This document shows positions 19,049-28,983 of a stretch of 32,708 bases of DNA, in pieces (the stretch's first letter is position 1; each line of letters begins with the position of its first letter). The notes beneath the pieces were generated by a model. The model was not told the origin of the DNA, did not search any database, and worked only from the letters and a program-made list of their open reading frames with translations. A program made the position numbers and the translations under genes. Source of the DNA: an uncultured Alphaproteobacteria bacterium (lineage in GTDB: Bacteria > Pseudomonadota > Alphaproteobacteria > HIMB59 > GCA-002718135); assembly GCA_902600225.1 (NCBI GenBank), contig CACKIH010000003.1:1-32708 (forward strand). Direction: 5' to 3'.

Positions 19049-19801
19049 ATGAATGGTTACTCCGATGAAGAATATGAAATTTTTAGCAGATTATTTATTT
19101 TAAAAGAATTTTCTGAAAAAAATCTTAAAAAATTATCTAAGATAAAAATTGGTATTGTTGGCATGGGCGGTATAGGGTGTCCTTTGAGTCAATATTTGGT
19201 TAACTCTGGAATCAAAGAATTATTAATAGTAGATGGAGATATTGTTGAAAAAAATAATCTTAATAGACAAATTTTGTTTAATTTAGATGATATTGGAAAG
19301 AAAAAAGTTAATGCAGCAAAAAGCAAATTAAAATTAATCAATACTGAATGTAAAATTAATACTATTGATGAAAATATTAATTCTTTTAATTTAAATTCTT
19401 TAAAAGAATGTTCTATAATTGTTGATGCAACTGATGATTGGGTAAGTTCTAAATTATTAAATGAATATTGTCTTAAAAACTCAATCAATTTTTTATACTC
19501 CTCTGCATTAAGACACGATTTACAAATAATTCTTTTCAATAATTCAAATAAAAATAATCATCTATGTTTAAATTGTATCTTTCCTAACAAAGATGATGTT
19601 GATCTTCCCAGATGTGATGTAGTAGGTATTTCAGGTATTTCTGCAGGGTTAGCAGGTTTGATTGCTGCTCAAAAAATAATTAATTTCTATTTAAATTTAA
19701 AGGATGAAACTAATATAATGACAATTTCTGATGGAAAAAAATTAAGCATTGATAATATTATTATTAAAAGTAAACATGATTGTTATTTAAAATCAGTTTA
19801 A
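19049..19801 (+). CDS. ThiF/MoeB/HesA-family E1-like adenylyltransferase
   Basis: This E1-like enzyme adenylates the C-terminus of a small sulfur carrier such as ThiS or MoaD. It has 250 residues. ATP-binding GMGGIG is at 38-43, VDGDIVEKNNLNRQ (61-74) carries the arginine finger R73, DATDD is at 126-130, and C189 in PRCDVVG sits where MoeB/ThiF carry a conserved cysteine. Of the four zinc cysteines, C173 and C176 (CLNC) and C245 (KHDC) are seen; the fourth is Lys and the protein ends five residues after C245. Whether it serves thiamin or molybdopterin synthesis cannot be told: no thiS, moaD or related gene is nearby. In some alphaproteobacteria a moeB/thiF homologue lies near coaBC with dut between; dut is absent here. 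Confidence 0.87.
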   Translation: MNGYSDEEYEIFSRLFILKEFSEKNLKKLSKIKIGIVGMGGIGCPLSQYLVNSGIKELLIVDGDIVEKNNLNRQILFNLDDIGKKKVNAAKSKLKLINTECKINTIDENINSFNLNSLKECSIIVDATDDWVSSKLLNEYCLKNSINFLYSSALRHDLQIILFNNSNKNNHLCLNCIFPNKDDVDLPRCDVVGISGISAGLAGLIAAQKIINFYLNLKDETNIMTISDGKKLSIDNIIIKSKHDCYLKSV

Positions 19802-19840
19802 GTTAATTGATAAATACATAAAAAAAGTTTAATTTAAATT

Positions 19841-20347
19841 ATGAAACAAAATTCATTTACCTACGATCAATTAATTGATTGTGCAAAAGGTGTTCTTTTT
19901 GGAAAAGGTAATGCTCAACTTCCAATGCCTCCAATGTTAATGTTTGATAGAATTACTTCAATAAATGAGACTGGCGGAGAATTTTCTAAAGGTGAAGTTA
20001 TTGCAGAATTAGATATTAAAGAAGACTTATGGTTTTTTGAATGTCATTTTAAAGATGATCCGGTAATGCCAGGTTGTTTAGGTTTAGATGCTATGTGGCA
20101 ATTACTTGGTTTTTATTTAGGATGGCTTGGCCAACCAGGAAAGGGTAGAGCTTTAGGAGTTGGTGAAGTTAAATTTACTGGTCAGGTATTACAAAAAGTA
20201 AAAAAAGTAACTTACCATATATCTCTTAAAAGACTTATACTAAGAAAATTGATTTTAGGAGTTGGAGATGGTATTTTAAAAGCTGACGGTGAAACAATTT
20301 ATGAAGCTAAAGATATGAAAGTCGGTTTATTTTCACCTGAGAAATAA
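19841..20347 (+). CDS. fabA: 3-hydroxydecanoyl-ACP dehydratase/isomerase
   Basis: This 168-residue bifunctional hot-dog-fold enzyme dehydrates 3-hydroxyacyl-ACP and isomerises trans-2- to cis-3-decenoyl-ACP, the branch point for anaerobic-type unsaturated fatty acid synthesis. H69 in [11 protein letters not shown] and D83 in [10 protein letters not shown] are the catalytic pair. The latter motif, with MWQL, distinguishes FabA from FabZ. It is first in a fabA-fabB-fabI run with 3-base spacing and then an overlap. The 39-base gap upstream may hold the promoter (TTGATA at 19807-19812 with TTTAAT at 19828-19833), but the spacing is short at 15 and the match is weak. Confidence 0.97.
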   Translation: MKQNSFTYDQLIDCAKGVLFGKGNAQLPMPPMLMFDRITSINETGGEFSKGEVIAELDIKEDLWFFECHFKDDPVMPGCLGLDAMWQLLGFYLGWLGQPGKGRALGVGEVKFTGQVLQKVKKVTYHISLKRLILRKLILGVGDGILKADGETIYEAKDMKVGLFSPEK

Positions 20348-20350
20348 GTA

Positions 20351-21568
20351 ATGAATAGAGTAGTAGTAACAGGTTTAGGTATAGTATCATGTATTGGTAA
20401 TAATCAATCAGATGTTATAGACAGTCTTAAAAATTTGAAATCTGGGATAACAAGTGCTGAAGAGTATGCGGAGTTTTCTTTTAGAAGTCTTGTTCACGGT
20501 AAACCAAATATAGATATAAGTAATGAAATTGATAGAAGATTGCTAAGGTTTATGGGTGATGGAGCTGCCTACAACTATATTGCGATGAAAGATGCTATAG
20601 ACGACTCAGGGCTGGAGGATAGTGATATTTCAAATGAAATGACTGGTATAATTGTTGGTTCAGGTGGTCCATCTACACAAAATTTATTTAAGTCTTCTGA
20701 AATTGGGAAGAGTTCGGGTTCAAAAAAAATTGGACCATTTATGGTGCCAAGAGCAATGTCTAGTACAAATTCTGCAACTCTTGCGACTCCTTTTAAAATT
20801 AAAGGTGTTAATTATTCAATTACTTCAGCATGTTCTACAAGTTCACATTGTATTGGTAATGCGTACGAACTAATTCAGATGGGAAAACAAAACATTGTTT
20901 TTGCTGGAGGAGGTGAAGAGCTCCATTGGACTTTATCAATTTTATTTGATGCAATGGGCGCTTTGTCATCAAAATATAATTCTACTCCAAACAAATCTTC
21001 AAGGGCATATGATGCAGATAGAGATGGATTTGTAATTGCTGGTGGGGGTGGAACTTTAGTACTTGAAGAATTAGAGCATGCAAAAGCTAGAGGCGCTAAA
21101 ATATATGGTGAAATAACAGGATATGGAGCAACCTCAGATGGATACGATATGGTACAACCTTCTGGAGAAGGCGCAGAAAGATGCATGAAGCAAGCATTAA
21201 AAAATATTGATGGTAAAATTGATTATATAAATACACATGGAACAAGCACTCCAATAGGAGATGTAAAAGAATTGGAAGCAATCAAAAATGTTTTTGGTTC
21301 CAATATTCCTAAAATGAGCTCTACAAAATCTTTGACTGGTCATTCTTTAGGGGCAACTGGTGTGCATGAAGCAATTTATAGTTTATTGATGATGAAAAAT
21401 AATTTTATTAGTGGTTCTGCTAATATTGAAAATCTCGATGATAGTGCCAAAGATTGTAATATTCTTTTAAAAACAGAAAATGACGTTGAAATTGAGCATG
21501 TTATGTCAAATAGTTTTGGTTTTGGTGGTACAAATGCAACATTAGTATTTTCAAAATATCATGCTTAA
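20351..21568 (+). CDS. fabB: 3-oxoacyl-ACP synthase I
   Basis: This condensing enzyme elongates the cis-3-decenoyl-ACP made by FabA and so secures unsaturated fatty acids. It has 405 residues. The catalytic triad is C161 in [10 protein letters not shown]296 in [11 protein letters not shown] and H331 in [11 protein letters not shown], with K326 in STKS. The C-terminal [14 protein letters not shown] is standard. Placement right after fabA supports FabB over FabF. The reading frame overlaps fabI by eight bases. Confidence 0.97.
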   Translation: MNRVVVTGLGIVSCIGNNQSDVIDSLKNLKSGITSAEEYAEFSFRSLVHGKPNIDISNEIDRRLLRFMGDGAAYNYIAMKDAIDDSGLEDSDISNEMTGIIVGSGGPSTQNLFKSSEIGKSSGSKKIGPFMVPRAMSSTNSATLATPFKIKGVNYSITSACSTSSHCIGNAYELIQMGKQNIVFAGGGEELHWTLSILFDAMGALSSKYNSTPNKSSRAYDADRDGFVIAGGGGTLVLEELEHAKARGAKIYGEITGYGATSDGYDMVQPSGEGAERCMKQALKNIDGKIDYINTHGTSTPIGDVKELEAIKNVFGSNIPKMSSTKSLTGHSLGATGVHEAIYSLLMMKNNFISGSANIENLDDSAKDCNILLKTENDVEIEHVMSNSFGFGGTNATLVFSKYHA

Positions 21569-22334
21569 AAATAAAAAAGGTTTAGTATTTGGTATTGCAA
21601 ATAATCATTCAATTGCATGGGGAATAGCAAAACAACTAGCTGAAAATGGTGCTGAAATAGCCATTGGCTATCAAAATGAAATATTATTGAAGAGAGTGAA
21701 ACCGCTTTCTGAAGAAATTAATTCAAAAATATTAATAGAATGTGATTTTAATAATGATGACTCAATAAACAAATCTGTAGAAATTATAAAAAAAGAATGG
21801 GGCACAATTGATTTTATAATTCATGCTGTTGCATTTGCAGATAAGTCAGAGTTAAATGGTAGATATGTTGATACTACGAAGGATAATTTTATTAATTGTT
21901 TGGAAATATCATGTTTTTCGTTAACTAGTCTTGCAAAAAATTTTGAGCCTATAATTAATGATGGAGGAAGTATTCTCACCCTTACTTTTTATGGGTCAAA
22001 TAAAGTAATACCAAATTACAATTTAATGGGAATTGCAAAAGCTGCTTTAGAAACAAGTGTAAAATACTTAAGTGTGGATTTAGGCACAAAAAATATTCGT
22101 GTTAATGCAATCTCAGCAGGACCTATGAGAACAATTGCTGGTGCAGCAATAAATAATGCTAGAGAGGTGTTTAAATTTACAGAAGAACATTCAGCATTGA
22201 AACGAAATGCAAAACTAGATGAAATTGGTAAATCTGCTTTATACTTTGTTAGTGATTTATCTTCTGCAGTTACTGGTGAAGTACATTTTGTTGACTGCGG
22301 TTACAATATTATTGGAATGCCTAACAAGTTCTAA
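21561..22334 (+). CDS. fabI: Enoyl-ACP reductase (NADH)
   Basis: This 257-residue short-chain dehydrogenase performs the last reduction of the elongation cycle. The FabI-type nucleotide motif is [13 protein letters not shown] (11-23), and the catalytic pair Y153 and K160 sits in [12 protein letters not shown] (Y-x6-K). [11 protein letters not shown] near 186-196 is the substrate loop. At the position of E. coli Tyr146 there is Phe143 followed by Tyr144; other alphaproteobacteria, from memory, often have two tyrosines there, so this is a small variation. The start lies inside the fabB 3' end. The 3' end overlaps the convergent glycerophosphodiesterase gene by four bases, with no room for a terminator. 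Confidence 0.95.
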   Translation: MLKNKKGLVFGIANNHSIAWGIAKQLAENGAEIAIGYQNEILLKRVKPLSEEINSKILIECDFNNDDSINKSVEIIKKEWGTIDFIIHAVAFADKSELNGRYVDTTKDNFINCLEISCFSLTSLAKNFEPIINDGGSILTLTFYGSNKVIPNYNLMGIAKAALETSVKYLSVDLGTKNIRVNAISAGPMRTIAGAAINNAREVFKFTEEHSALKRNAKLDEIGKSALYFVSDLSSAVTGEVHFVDCGYNIIGMPNKF

Positions 22335-23086
22335 AAATTTCCTAATAAATCTAAAGGATTATCAACAAAAATACTATCAACACCTATGGAGAAAATATCA
22401 TTAGCGCTAGATAAATTTATATTTTTATCTGAATATACAGTTATTGCCATATTGGTTTCTTTAATTTTTTTTATAATATCAGCAGTAACGAGATCGATAT
22501 TTAATCCACAAATTTTTAAATCATGATTAATTGATATACTAATCAAATCATCAATATTATATTCTTTAAAATCATCTAATAAAAAACTACGTATAGATTG
22601 AGGGTAAAGTTTTGAAATTTCTAAAATAGAAATCATATCAAATGAGGAGAAAAAAATATCTATTTGATTAATATTTTTTATAATTTCATATATTTGATAA
22701 ACATTTTCTTTTTCAAACTTTTTATTAGGTTTTAATTCGATATTTAAGTTACCATTATAATTAGTACACAAACTAAGAATATCTTCTAACTTTGGAACAA
22801 AAATATTTGTATTTTCTTTATAAAAAAATTTTCCAGCATCAAGTTTTTTTATGTTCTCATAATCATAATCAATTGCAAGCCCACTTCCATTAGTAGTTCT
22901 ATCAAGTGTGTCATCATGTAATAAAATTGGCACTCTATCTTTAGAAATCTTAACGTCTATTTCTACAAAACTTAAACCTAAATCGAATGCCTTTAAGATA
23001 GATTCTAAAGTGTTTTCTGGACACAGATCTTTTACACCTCTGTGCCCAATTAATTTAGGTAATTTAAGCGTTTTCTTCTGCGTCAA
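22331..23086 (-). CDS. ugpQ: Glycerophosphodiester phosphodiesterase
   Basis: This 251-residue GDPD TIM-barrel protein hydrolyses glycerophosphodiesters, products of phospholipid turnover, to glycerol 3-phosphate and an alcohol. Motifs are IGHRG (H15, R16), PENT, VEIDV (E42, D44) and [13 protein letters not shown] (H57). There is no signal peptide, so it is cytosolic and closer to UgpQ than to periplasmic GlpQ. The ATG at 23086 lies 23 bases inside the end of pnp; no other ATG precedes the HRG motif, so the overlap appears real. It is probably the last gene of the nusA-pnp run. No ugp transport genes are near. Confidence 0.93.
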   Translation of the reverse strand: MTQKKTLKLPKLIGHRGVKDLCPENTLESILKAFDLGLSFVEIDVKISKDRVPILLHDDTLDRTTNGSGLAIDYDYENIKKLDAGKFFYKENTNIFVPKLEDILSLCTNYNGNLNIELKPNKKFEKENVYQIYEIIKNINQIDIFFSSFDMISILEISKLYPQSIRSFLLDDFKEYNIDDLISISINHDLKICGLNIDLVTADIIKKIKETNMAITVYSDKNINLSSANDIFSIGVDSIFVDNPLDLLGNF

Positions 23087-25157
23087 CTGCTTTCATAGAA
23101 AGTTTTATTTTTCCTCTTGAATCGATATCCAACACTTTTACTTTAACGATATCTCCTTCACTAATAACATCTTCAACTTTCTCTACTCTTTCATTTTTTA
23201 ATTGACTAATATGAACTAGTCCATCTGTTGATCCCATGAAATTAACAAAAGCACCAAAGTCCATTATCTTTATAACTTTACCATCATAAATTTTCCCAAT
23301 CTCTGGCTCTTCAACAATACCTTTGATCCATTCTAATGCATCATTTCCAGATTTTTGATCTACAGCGGCAATACTTACTAAACCTTCATCATTAATTTCA
23401 ATTTTAGCTCCAGTTGTTTCAGATATTTCTCTAATAACTGCTCCTCCTTTACCAATAACTTCTCTAATTTTATCTTTGTTTATTTGAAGATTAGTTATTG
23501 TTGGTGCGTATTGGGAAATTGATTTGTTAGGTTTTTCAATTGCTTTAGCCATTTCACCTAGTATATGGAATCTTCCATCCTTTGCTTGTGCAAGTGCTTC
23601 TTCCATAATTTCAGCTGTAATACTAGTTATTTTAATATCCATTTGTAATGAAGTTATTCCCTCAGAAGTTCCCGCGACTTTGAAGTCCATATCACCTAAG
23701 TGATCTTCATCACCTAATATGTCTGATAATATTACATATTTATCATTCTCTTTTATTAAACCCATTGCAATACCTGCGACTGGTCTCTCTAGAGGCACTC
23801 CTGCATCCATTAAAGACATAGAGGTACCACAAACAGTTGCCATTGAACTAGAGCCATTAGATTCTGTAATTTCTGACACAACTCTATAAGTATAAGGAAA
23901 CTTTTCTTTAGAAGGTAGCATTGGATGAATAGCTCTCCAGGCTAATTTTCCATGTCCAATTTCTCTTCTGCTAGTTGATCCAATTCTACCTACTTCTCCA
24001 ACAGAATAGGGTGGAAAATTGTAATGCAACATAAAATTCTCTGAATATTCACCATCAATTGCATCTATTCTTTGCTCATCTTGTCCAGTTCCTAAAGTTG
24101 AAACTACAAGAGCTTGTGTTTCTCCTCTTGTGAATAATGCAGATCCATGTGTTCTTTCTAAAACTCCAGTTTCACATACAATTGGACGAACTGTTTTTGT
24201 ATCTCTTCCATCAATTCTATTACCGGTATTAATTAATTCTCCTCTAACTATATCTTTTTCTACGTTTTTTATCGCATCTGAAACTAGTACTGGTGAGAGT
24301 GTTTCACTTACAAATTTTTCTGAAATTTCATTTCGTAACGAAGATAATTTTTCTGATCTTTTTTGTTTTTCAATTATTTTGTATGCATTTATAAACTCTT
24401 TGCCAAAGTCTTCGTTGATCTTAGATGGTAGATTTTTAATTTCTTCATCTTTTTCTTTAAGATCCCATGGTTCTTTTGCAGCTTTTTTAGCTAAAGAGAT
24501 TATTGCTTCGATCACTGTTTTATAATTTTCTTGACCGAGAACTACTGCATCTAACATTTGTTTTTCTGAAAGCTCGTGAGCTTCAGACTCGATCATTAGT
24601 ACACCTTCCTTAGTCCCTGCCAAAACTAATTCTAGTTTAGAATTTGATAACTGACTCTTACTTGGATTAACAACAAACTCATCATCTATAAAACCAATTT
24701 TAATTGCTCCTAGTGGACCTAAAAATGGCAAACCAGATAAAGTTAATGCTGCACTTGCTGCTACCATTGCAACAACATCCGAGTCATTTTCTTGATCATG
24801 TGATAATACAGTACAAGTAACTTGAGTCTCATTTTTAAAATCTTTATGAAATAATGGTCTAACTGGTCTATCAATTAATCGAGAAACTAATGTTTCTTTT
24901 TCAGTTGGTCTAGCCTCTCTTTTAAAAAAACCACCAGGTATTTTTCCTACAGAATAATATTTTTCTTGATAATTTACTGTTAAGGGGAAAAAATCCATAT
25001 CAGGATTTGCTTCTTTTGCAGCAACTACATTACACATAACTGTCGTACCACCATAAGTAGCAATAACTGTTGAGTCAGCTTGTCTTGCTATTTTTCCAGT
25101 TTCTAATTTAAGTGTTCTTCCAGCCCATTCAATTTCTACATTTTTTACATCAAACAT
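23064..25157 (-). CDS. pnp: Polyribonucleotide nucleotidyltransferase (PNPase)
   Basis: This 3'-5' phosphorolytic exoribonuclease of the RNA degradosome has 697 residues. Two RNase PH domains are seen: the first begins at residue 1 with [14 protein letters not shown] and contains [12 protein letters not shown] and [11 protein letters not shown]; the second contains [24 protein letters not shown] and [20 protein letters not shown], which holds active-site acids. A KH domain at about 553-610 has VIGKGGAVI, and an S1 domain from 621 has [17 protein letters not shown]. It follows rpsO by 22 bases, the classical rpsO-pnp arrangement, though that gap is too short for the RNase III hairpin known in E. 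coli. Confidence 0.98.
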   Translation of the reverse strand: MFDVKNVEIEWAGRTLKLETGKIARQADSTVIATYGGTTVMCNVVAAKEANPDMDFFPLTVNYQEKYYSVGKIPGGFFKREARPTEKETLVSRLIDRPVRPLFHKDFKNETQVTCTVLSHDQENDSDVVAMVAASAALTLSGLPFLGPLGAIKIGFIDDEFVVNPSKSQLSNSKLELVLAGTKEGVLMIESEAHELSEKQMLDAVVLGQENYKTVIEAIISLAKKAAKEPWDLKEKDEEIKNLPSKINEDFGKEFINAYKIIEKQKRSEKLSSLRNEISEKFVSETLSPVLVSDAIKNVEKDIVRGELINTGNRIDGRDTKTVRPIVCETGVLERTHGSALFTRGETQALVVSTLGTGQDEQRIDAIDGEYSENFMLHYNFPPYSVGEVGRIGSTSRREIGHGKLAWRAIHPMLPSKEKFPYTYRVVSEITESNGSSSMATVCGTSMSLMDAGVPLERPVAGIAMGLIKENDKYVILSDILGDEDHLGDMDFKVAGTSEGITSLQMDIKITSITAEIMEEALAQAKDGRFHILGEMAKAIEKPNKSISQYAPTITNLQINKDKIREVIGKGGAVIREISETTGAKIEINDEGLVSIAAVDQKSGNDALEWIKGIVEEPEIGKIYDGKVIKIMDFGAFVNFMGSTDGLVHISQLKNERVEKVEDVISEGDIVKVKVLDIDSRGKIKLSMKAVDAEENA

Positions 25158-25179
25158 AATTTTTATTTATCCTCTTTTT

Positions 25180-25449
25180 TTAACCTCTAATATTCAATTT
25201 TTTTATTAAATCTGAATATTCAGATTTATTTTTTTTAGATAAGTAGTTTAATAATTTTTTTCTTTTATTAACTAATGATACTAATCCTCTTTTTGAATGA
25301 TTATCTTTATTGTGAGTTTTAAAATGTTCAGTTAAATTTTTTATTCTTTCTGTTAAAACTGCTATCTGAACACCTGCTGATCCAGTATCTTTTTCATTTT
25401 TAGAAAATTCATTAATAAGATTTTTTTTATTTTCTTTTGTTATCGACAT
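25180..25449 (-). CDS. rpsO: 30S ribosomal protein S15
   Basis: This 89-residue protein binds the central domain of 16S rRNA. Typical segments are [20 protein letters not shown] (21-40), [15 protein letters not shown] and the end KKLNIRG. A good Shine-Dalgarno, AGGAGAACCG then ATG, supports the start. It lies 8 bases after truB and 22 bases before pnp in the conserved nusA-pnp order. Confidence 0.97.
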   Translation of the reverse strand: MSITKENKKNLINEFSKNEKDTGSAGVQIAVLTERIKNLTEHFKTHNKDNHSKRGLVSLVNKRKKLLNYLSKKNKSEYSDLIKKLNIRG

Positions 25450-25457
25450 CGGTTCTC

Positions 25458-26363
25458 CTATATTAATATTTTATTTGGTTTAAACAAATTACCATCTAAT
25501 TTGCCTATTGAGACAATGTCTCCTTTCTTAAATAAAAAAATATTTTTTTTATCTAAGTTTATTGACGAAGGATTTATAATTTTTCTTTCATCAATTTTAA
25601 TAGATCTTCCAAAAGATAAATTTTCAATATCTAATTTTTCTTCAATTTCATAAGCCAAGATGTCGTCCAGCATAGAAATTGTAGTGAAGATACAATTAAT
25701 TTCTTCGTGCGTTTGTCCTATTTTTAGAAGATCGTCCAGTAAAATCGAATTTTTTTCACTGAATTTCCCTACTTTTGACCTTTTCAATGAAGAAATGTGT
25801 CCATATGTTTTAAGATCTATAGCTAAATCACGTGCTAGACTTCTAACATAAAAGCCCTGCCCGCATAAAATTTTAAATGATGTTTTGTTAATACTGTGAT
25901 CAGTAATACACAGATCTTCGATAAAAACTTTTTTTGGTTGAATTGTAAATTTTTTATTTTCTCTAAATAATTTATATGCTCTTTTACCATTAATTTTAAC
26001 TGCCGAAACTTTTGGAGGTATCTGATTTATATAACCAATATACTTAATAATTTTTTTTTCTATTTCTTTTCTTTTAGGGAGGTGACTTGATTCAAATAAA
26101 ATTTTACCCTCAGCATCATCTGTTGTGGTTTGAACACCCCATGTTACTACAAACTCATATCCTTTATTCATAGTACTAATATATGGAATTAGTTTTGTTG
26201 CTTTTCCTATAGCAATTGGTAAAACACCTTCTGCCATAGGATCTAAAGTGCCTGCATGACCAATTTTTTTAATTAAAAATTTTTTTTTGATAGAATTAAT
26301 GGCTTTAAAAGATGTAATATTTTTGGGTTTATATAAATTTATCCAACCTTGTTTTGAAATCAT
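25458..26363 (-). CDS. truB: tRNA pseudouridine-55 synthase
   Basis: This 301-residue enzyme makes pseudouridine 55 in the T-loop of tRNAs. The catalytic aspartate is D41 in [17 protein letters not shown] (35-51). Other marks are the N-terminal GWINLYKP, the [15 protein letters not shown] segment near 116-130 and [12 protein letters not shown] near 170-181. A C-terminal PUA-like part follows. The start shares a base with the rbfA stop (TAATG), indicating coupling. Confidence 0.97.
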   Translation of the reverse strand: MISKQGWINLYKPKNITSFKAINSIKKKFLIKKIGHAGTLDPMAEGVLPIAIGKATKLIPYISTMNKGYEFVVTWGVQTTTDDAEGKILFESSHLPKRKEIEKKIIKYIGYINQIPPKVSAVKINGKRAYKLFRENKKFTIQPKKVFIEDLCITDHSINKTSFKILCGQGFYVRSLARDLAIDLKTYGHISSLKRSKVGKFSEKNSILLDDLLKIGQTHEEINCIFTTISMLDDILAYEIEEKLDIENLSFGRSIKIDERKIINPSSINLDKKNIFLFKKGDIVSIGKLDGNLFKPNKILI

Positions 26364-26728
26364 TACTTAATATCTCTAAGGACATTTTTGTTTAATAATA
26401 GATTTTCAATTTTTTCAGCCTCATCAAATGTATCATCTAAATAAAAAGAGAGCTTTGGTGTAAATTTTGAATTAATTTTTGCTTTTGATAAGAATTTTTG
26501 AAAAATATATTTTCTATCTTTCAAAACTTCTAAAATTTGTATTTTATCTTTACCACCTAGAGGCATAAAATATACATTTGCGATCTTTAAATCTTTAGAC
26601 ATTCTTACAAATGAAATTGTAATTGATGAAGAATTAATATTTTCATCAAAAAAATCTTCTTTTAATAAACAATCACTTAATAATGACCTTATTAGTTCAC
26701 CAAATCTAATTTGCCTCTGCGTATCCAT
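26363..26728 (-). CDS. rbfA: Ribosome-binding factor A
   Basis: This 121-residue single KH-fold protein assists 30S maturation and cold adaptation. It shows the family pattern of an N-terminal helix with RQIRFGELIRSLLSDCL, then ITISFVRMSKDLKIANVYFM, a helix with YIFQKFLSK, and FTPKLSFYLDDTFDEAEKIENLL at the end. It sits 12 bases after infB and overlaps truB by one base. Confidence 0.95.
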   Translation of the reverse strand: MDTQRQIRFGELIRSLLSDCLLKEDFFDENINSSSITISFVRMSKDLKIANVYFMPLGGKDKIQILEVLKDRKYIFQKFLSKAKINSKFTPKLSFYLDDTFDEAEKIENLLLNKNVLRDIK

Positions 26729-26740
26729 TGTAAAAAAACA

Positions 26741-28981
26741 TTATAACTTTCTACTTGTAGAAACTTCTTCAAATGTTTCAATAATATCACCTACTTTTAT
26801 ATCACTATAATTATCTAGCATTACACCACATTCAAAACCAGACTTGACCTCAGATACTTCTTCTTTGAATCTTTTTAGACTACTAATTTGTCCTTTATGA
26901 ATTACGATATTGTCTCTAAGAATTCTAATCTGTGATTTTCTTGAAATAAGACCGTCTTTAACCATACACCCTGCAATATTACCAACTTTGGAAATATTAA
27001 AGACCTCTCTAATCTCAACATTACCTGTGATATTTTCAGAAATATCAGGCTTTAATAAACCAGTTAGAAGATTTTTTACATCATCGATAAGCTCATAGAT
27101 AATTGAATAATATTTAATATCTACACCATCTCTTTTAGCTATATCTCTTGCATGAGGTAGTGCTCTAACATTAAAACCAACAATAAAACCTTTTCCAGAG
27201 CTAGCTAATGTAACATCACTCTCGGTAATTGCACCTACACCTTTGTAAATAACATTAACCTTAACTTCATCGGTTGAGAGTTTAGTTATTGAATTTTCAA
27301 TAGCTTCTGCTGAGCCTTGTACATCTGTTTTAATTACTACTGGAAGACTAGTTGCTTCACCTTTGTTAATTTGAGCAAACATTTCTTCAACATTAGATTT
27401 TGCAACCGTATTTTTTTGAATTTGAAGTTTACTTGCTCTAAATTCTGCAATTTTTCGAGCAATACCCTCACTTTCAACCACAATAAAATCATCACCAGCT
27501 AAAGGGTTAGAGTCAAATCCTAGAACTTCAACAGGTACTGATGGTTCAGCTTGCTTGATATTTTTACCCTTATCATCAATCAAAGCTTTAACTTTTCCCC
27601 ACTCAGATCCTGAAACGAAAATATCACTAACTTTCAAAGTTCCTTTTTGTACTAAAACTGTTGCAACTGAACCTCTACCCTTTTCAAGTTTAGATTCAAT
27701 TACAGATCCTCTCGCTTTTCTATCAGGATTAGCTTTGAGATTAAGAAGGTCAGCTTGTAGATGAATAGCTTCTTCTAATTTATCTAAATTTGTTCCTTTG
27801 GTTGCTGATACTTCAATGTCTAAAACTTCACCACTTAGTTTTTCAACAATTACTTCATGACTAAGTAGTTCATTTCTAACTTTATCGGGATCGGCTCCGG
27901 GGAGATCAATTTTATTAATAGCAACTATTATTGGAACCTCTGCAGTTTTTGCGTGGGCAATTGATTCAATTGTCTGAGGTTTAATTCCATCATCTGCAGC
28001 CACAACAAGTATAATTATATCAGTTGTTTTAGAACCTCTAGCTCTCATGTTTGAGAAGGCAGCGTGACCGGGAGTATCAATAAATGTAATTTTTTTGTTA
28101 TTATTGTTTGTTTGATAAGCACCAATATGCTGTGTAATACCTCCTGCCTCACCAGACACTACATTACTTTTTCTGAATGCATCAAGTAAAGAGGTTTTGC
28201 CATGATCAACATGGCCCATGATCGTTACTACGGGAGCTCTTTTAATAAGACTTCCATCTGGATCTTCAAAATCTTTAATGTCATTTAAAACATCATCATC
28301 TTTAACTACTGTTACCTTGTGGCCTAATTCTTCTGCAACTAGTTGAGCTGTGTCAGACTCCAATGATTGAGTAGCATTTGCCATGACACCCATTTTCATT
28401 AGTACTTTAACTACGTCTGCTGTTTTCTCAGCCATTCTGTTGGCTAAATCTTGAACAGTAATAAAATCAGGAATAGAAACTTCTCTAGAGATTTTAGCGT
28501 CATCTTCGTCAGTTGCCGATTTTAGTCTTTCTTTTTCTCTCGCTCTTTTTATTTTAGCTAAACTGGGAAATTTATCAAATTCTTGTTCTTCTTGTTCTAG
28601 TATTTTTTTAGCATCAGATTTACTAAAATCATCTTCAAGTGGTCTAAGAGTTGATTTTTTTTGTTGTGTTTTTTTATCTACAGTTTTTTTATTTTTATTA
28701 TCAAAGTTTCTAGTTTTATTTGGAGAAGAAAAGTTTGGTTGTGGTGATGAATTAATTCCTGGCCTAGGTGTTCTTAGACTAGACGATCCTCTGAAATTAG
28801 ATTGGGTTGTAGATGAACTTTTCTGTTGATTATTTTTATTTTTAAAAACAATTTGTATTGTTTTTTTGCTACCACTAGTTCTTGCTTTATCACCTGCTGG
28901 ACCAAGATTTTTTCTTATTTGTAGTCTTCCTGATGAAGATAGTTTTAATGGTTTTTTTTTATTACCTTTATCTTTATCCAA
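26741..28981 (-). CDS. infB: Translation initiation factor IF-2
   Basis: This GTPase brings initiator fMet-tRNA to the 30S subunit. It has 746 residues, with a low-complexity N-terminus (1-170) rich in Lys, Asn and Ser that is shorter than in E. coli. The IF2_N fold near 170-220 has IPDFITVQDLANRM. The G domain has G1 GHVDHGKT (256-263), DTPGHAAF as G3, NKID as G4, and the 'MRARG' segment. Domains II to IV follow, ending in VGDIIETFEE. It starts 2 bases after nusA; the small ylxR gene often found between nusA and infB is missing. Confidence 0.98.
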   Translation of the reverse strand: MDKDKGNKKKPLKLSSSGRLQIRKNLGPAGDKARTSGSKKTIQIVFKNKNNQQKSSSTTQSNFRGSSSLRTPRPGINSSPQPNFSSPNKTRNFDNKNKKTVDKKTQQKKSTLRPLEDDFSKSDAKKILEQEEQEFDKFPSLAKIKRAREKERLKSATDEDDAKISREVSIPDFITVQDLANRMAEKTADVVKVLMKMGVMANATQSLESDTAQLVAEELGHKVTVVKDDDVLNDIKDFEDPDGSLIKRAPVVTIMGHVDHGKTSLLDAFRKSNVVSGEAGGITQHIGAYQTNNNNKKITFIDTPGHAAFSNMRARGSKTTDIIILVVAADDGIKPQTIESIAHAKTAEVPIIVAINKIDLPGADPDKVRNELLSHEVIVEKLSGEVLDIEVSATKGTNLDKLEEAIHLQADLLNLKANPDRKARGSVIESKLEKGRGSVATVLVQKGTLKVSDIFVSGSEWGKVKALIDDKGKNIKQAEPSVPVEVLGFDSNPLAGDDFIVVESEGIARKIAEFRASKLQIQKNTVAKSNVEEMFAQINKGEATSLPVVIKTDVQGSAEAIENSITKLSTDEVKVNVIYKGVGAITESDVTLASSGKGFIVGFNVRALPHARDIAKRDGVDIKYYSIIYELIDDVKNLLTGLLKPDISENITGNVEIREVFNISKVGNIAGCMVKDGLISRKSQIRILRDNIVIHKGQISSLKRFKEEVSEVKSGFECGVMLDNYSDIKVGDIIETFEEVSTSRKL

Positions 28982-28983
28982 TT

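Noticed and set aside
19189..19539. 116-codon minus-strand frame inside the ThiF-like gene
   Set aside because: Covers the conserved nucleotide-binding region of the real gene on the other strand; no motif or ribosome-binding site.
24130..24525. 131-codon open frame on the plus strand opposite pnp
   Set aside because: Antisense shadow of a strongly conserved gene, with serine-rich composition and no recognisable motif.
25158..25179. RNase III processing hairpin between rpsO and pnp, as in E. coli
   Set aside because: The gap is only 22 bases and shows no inverted repeat.
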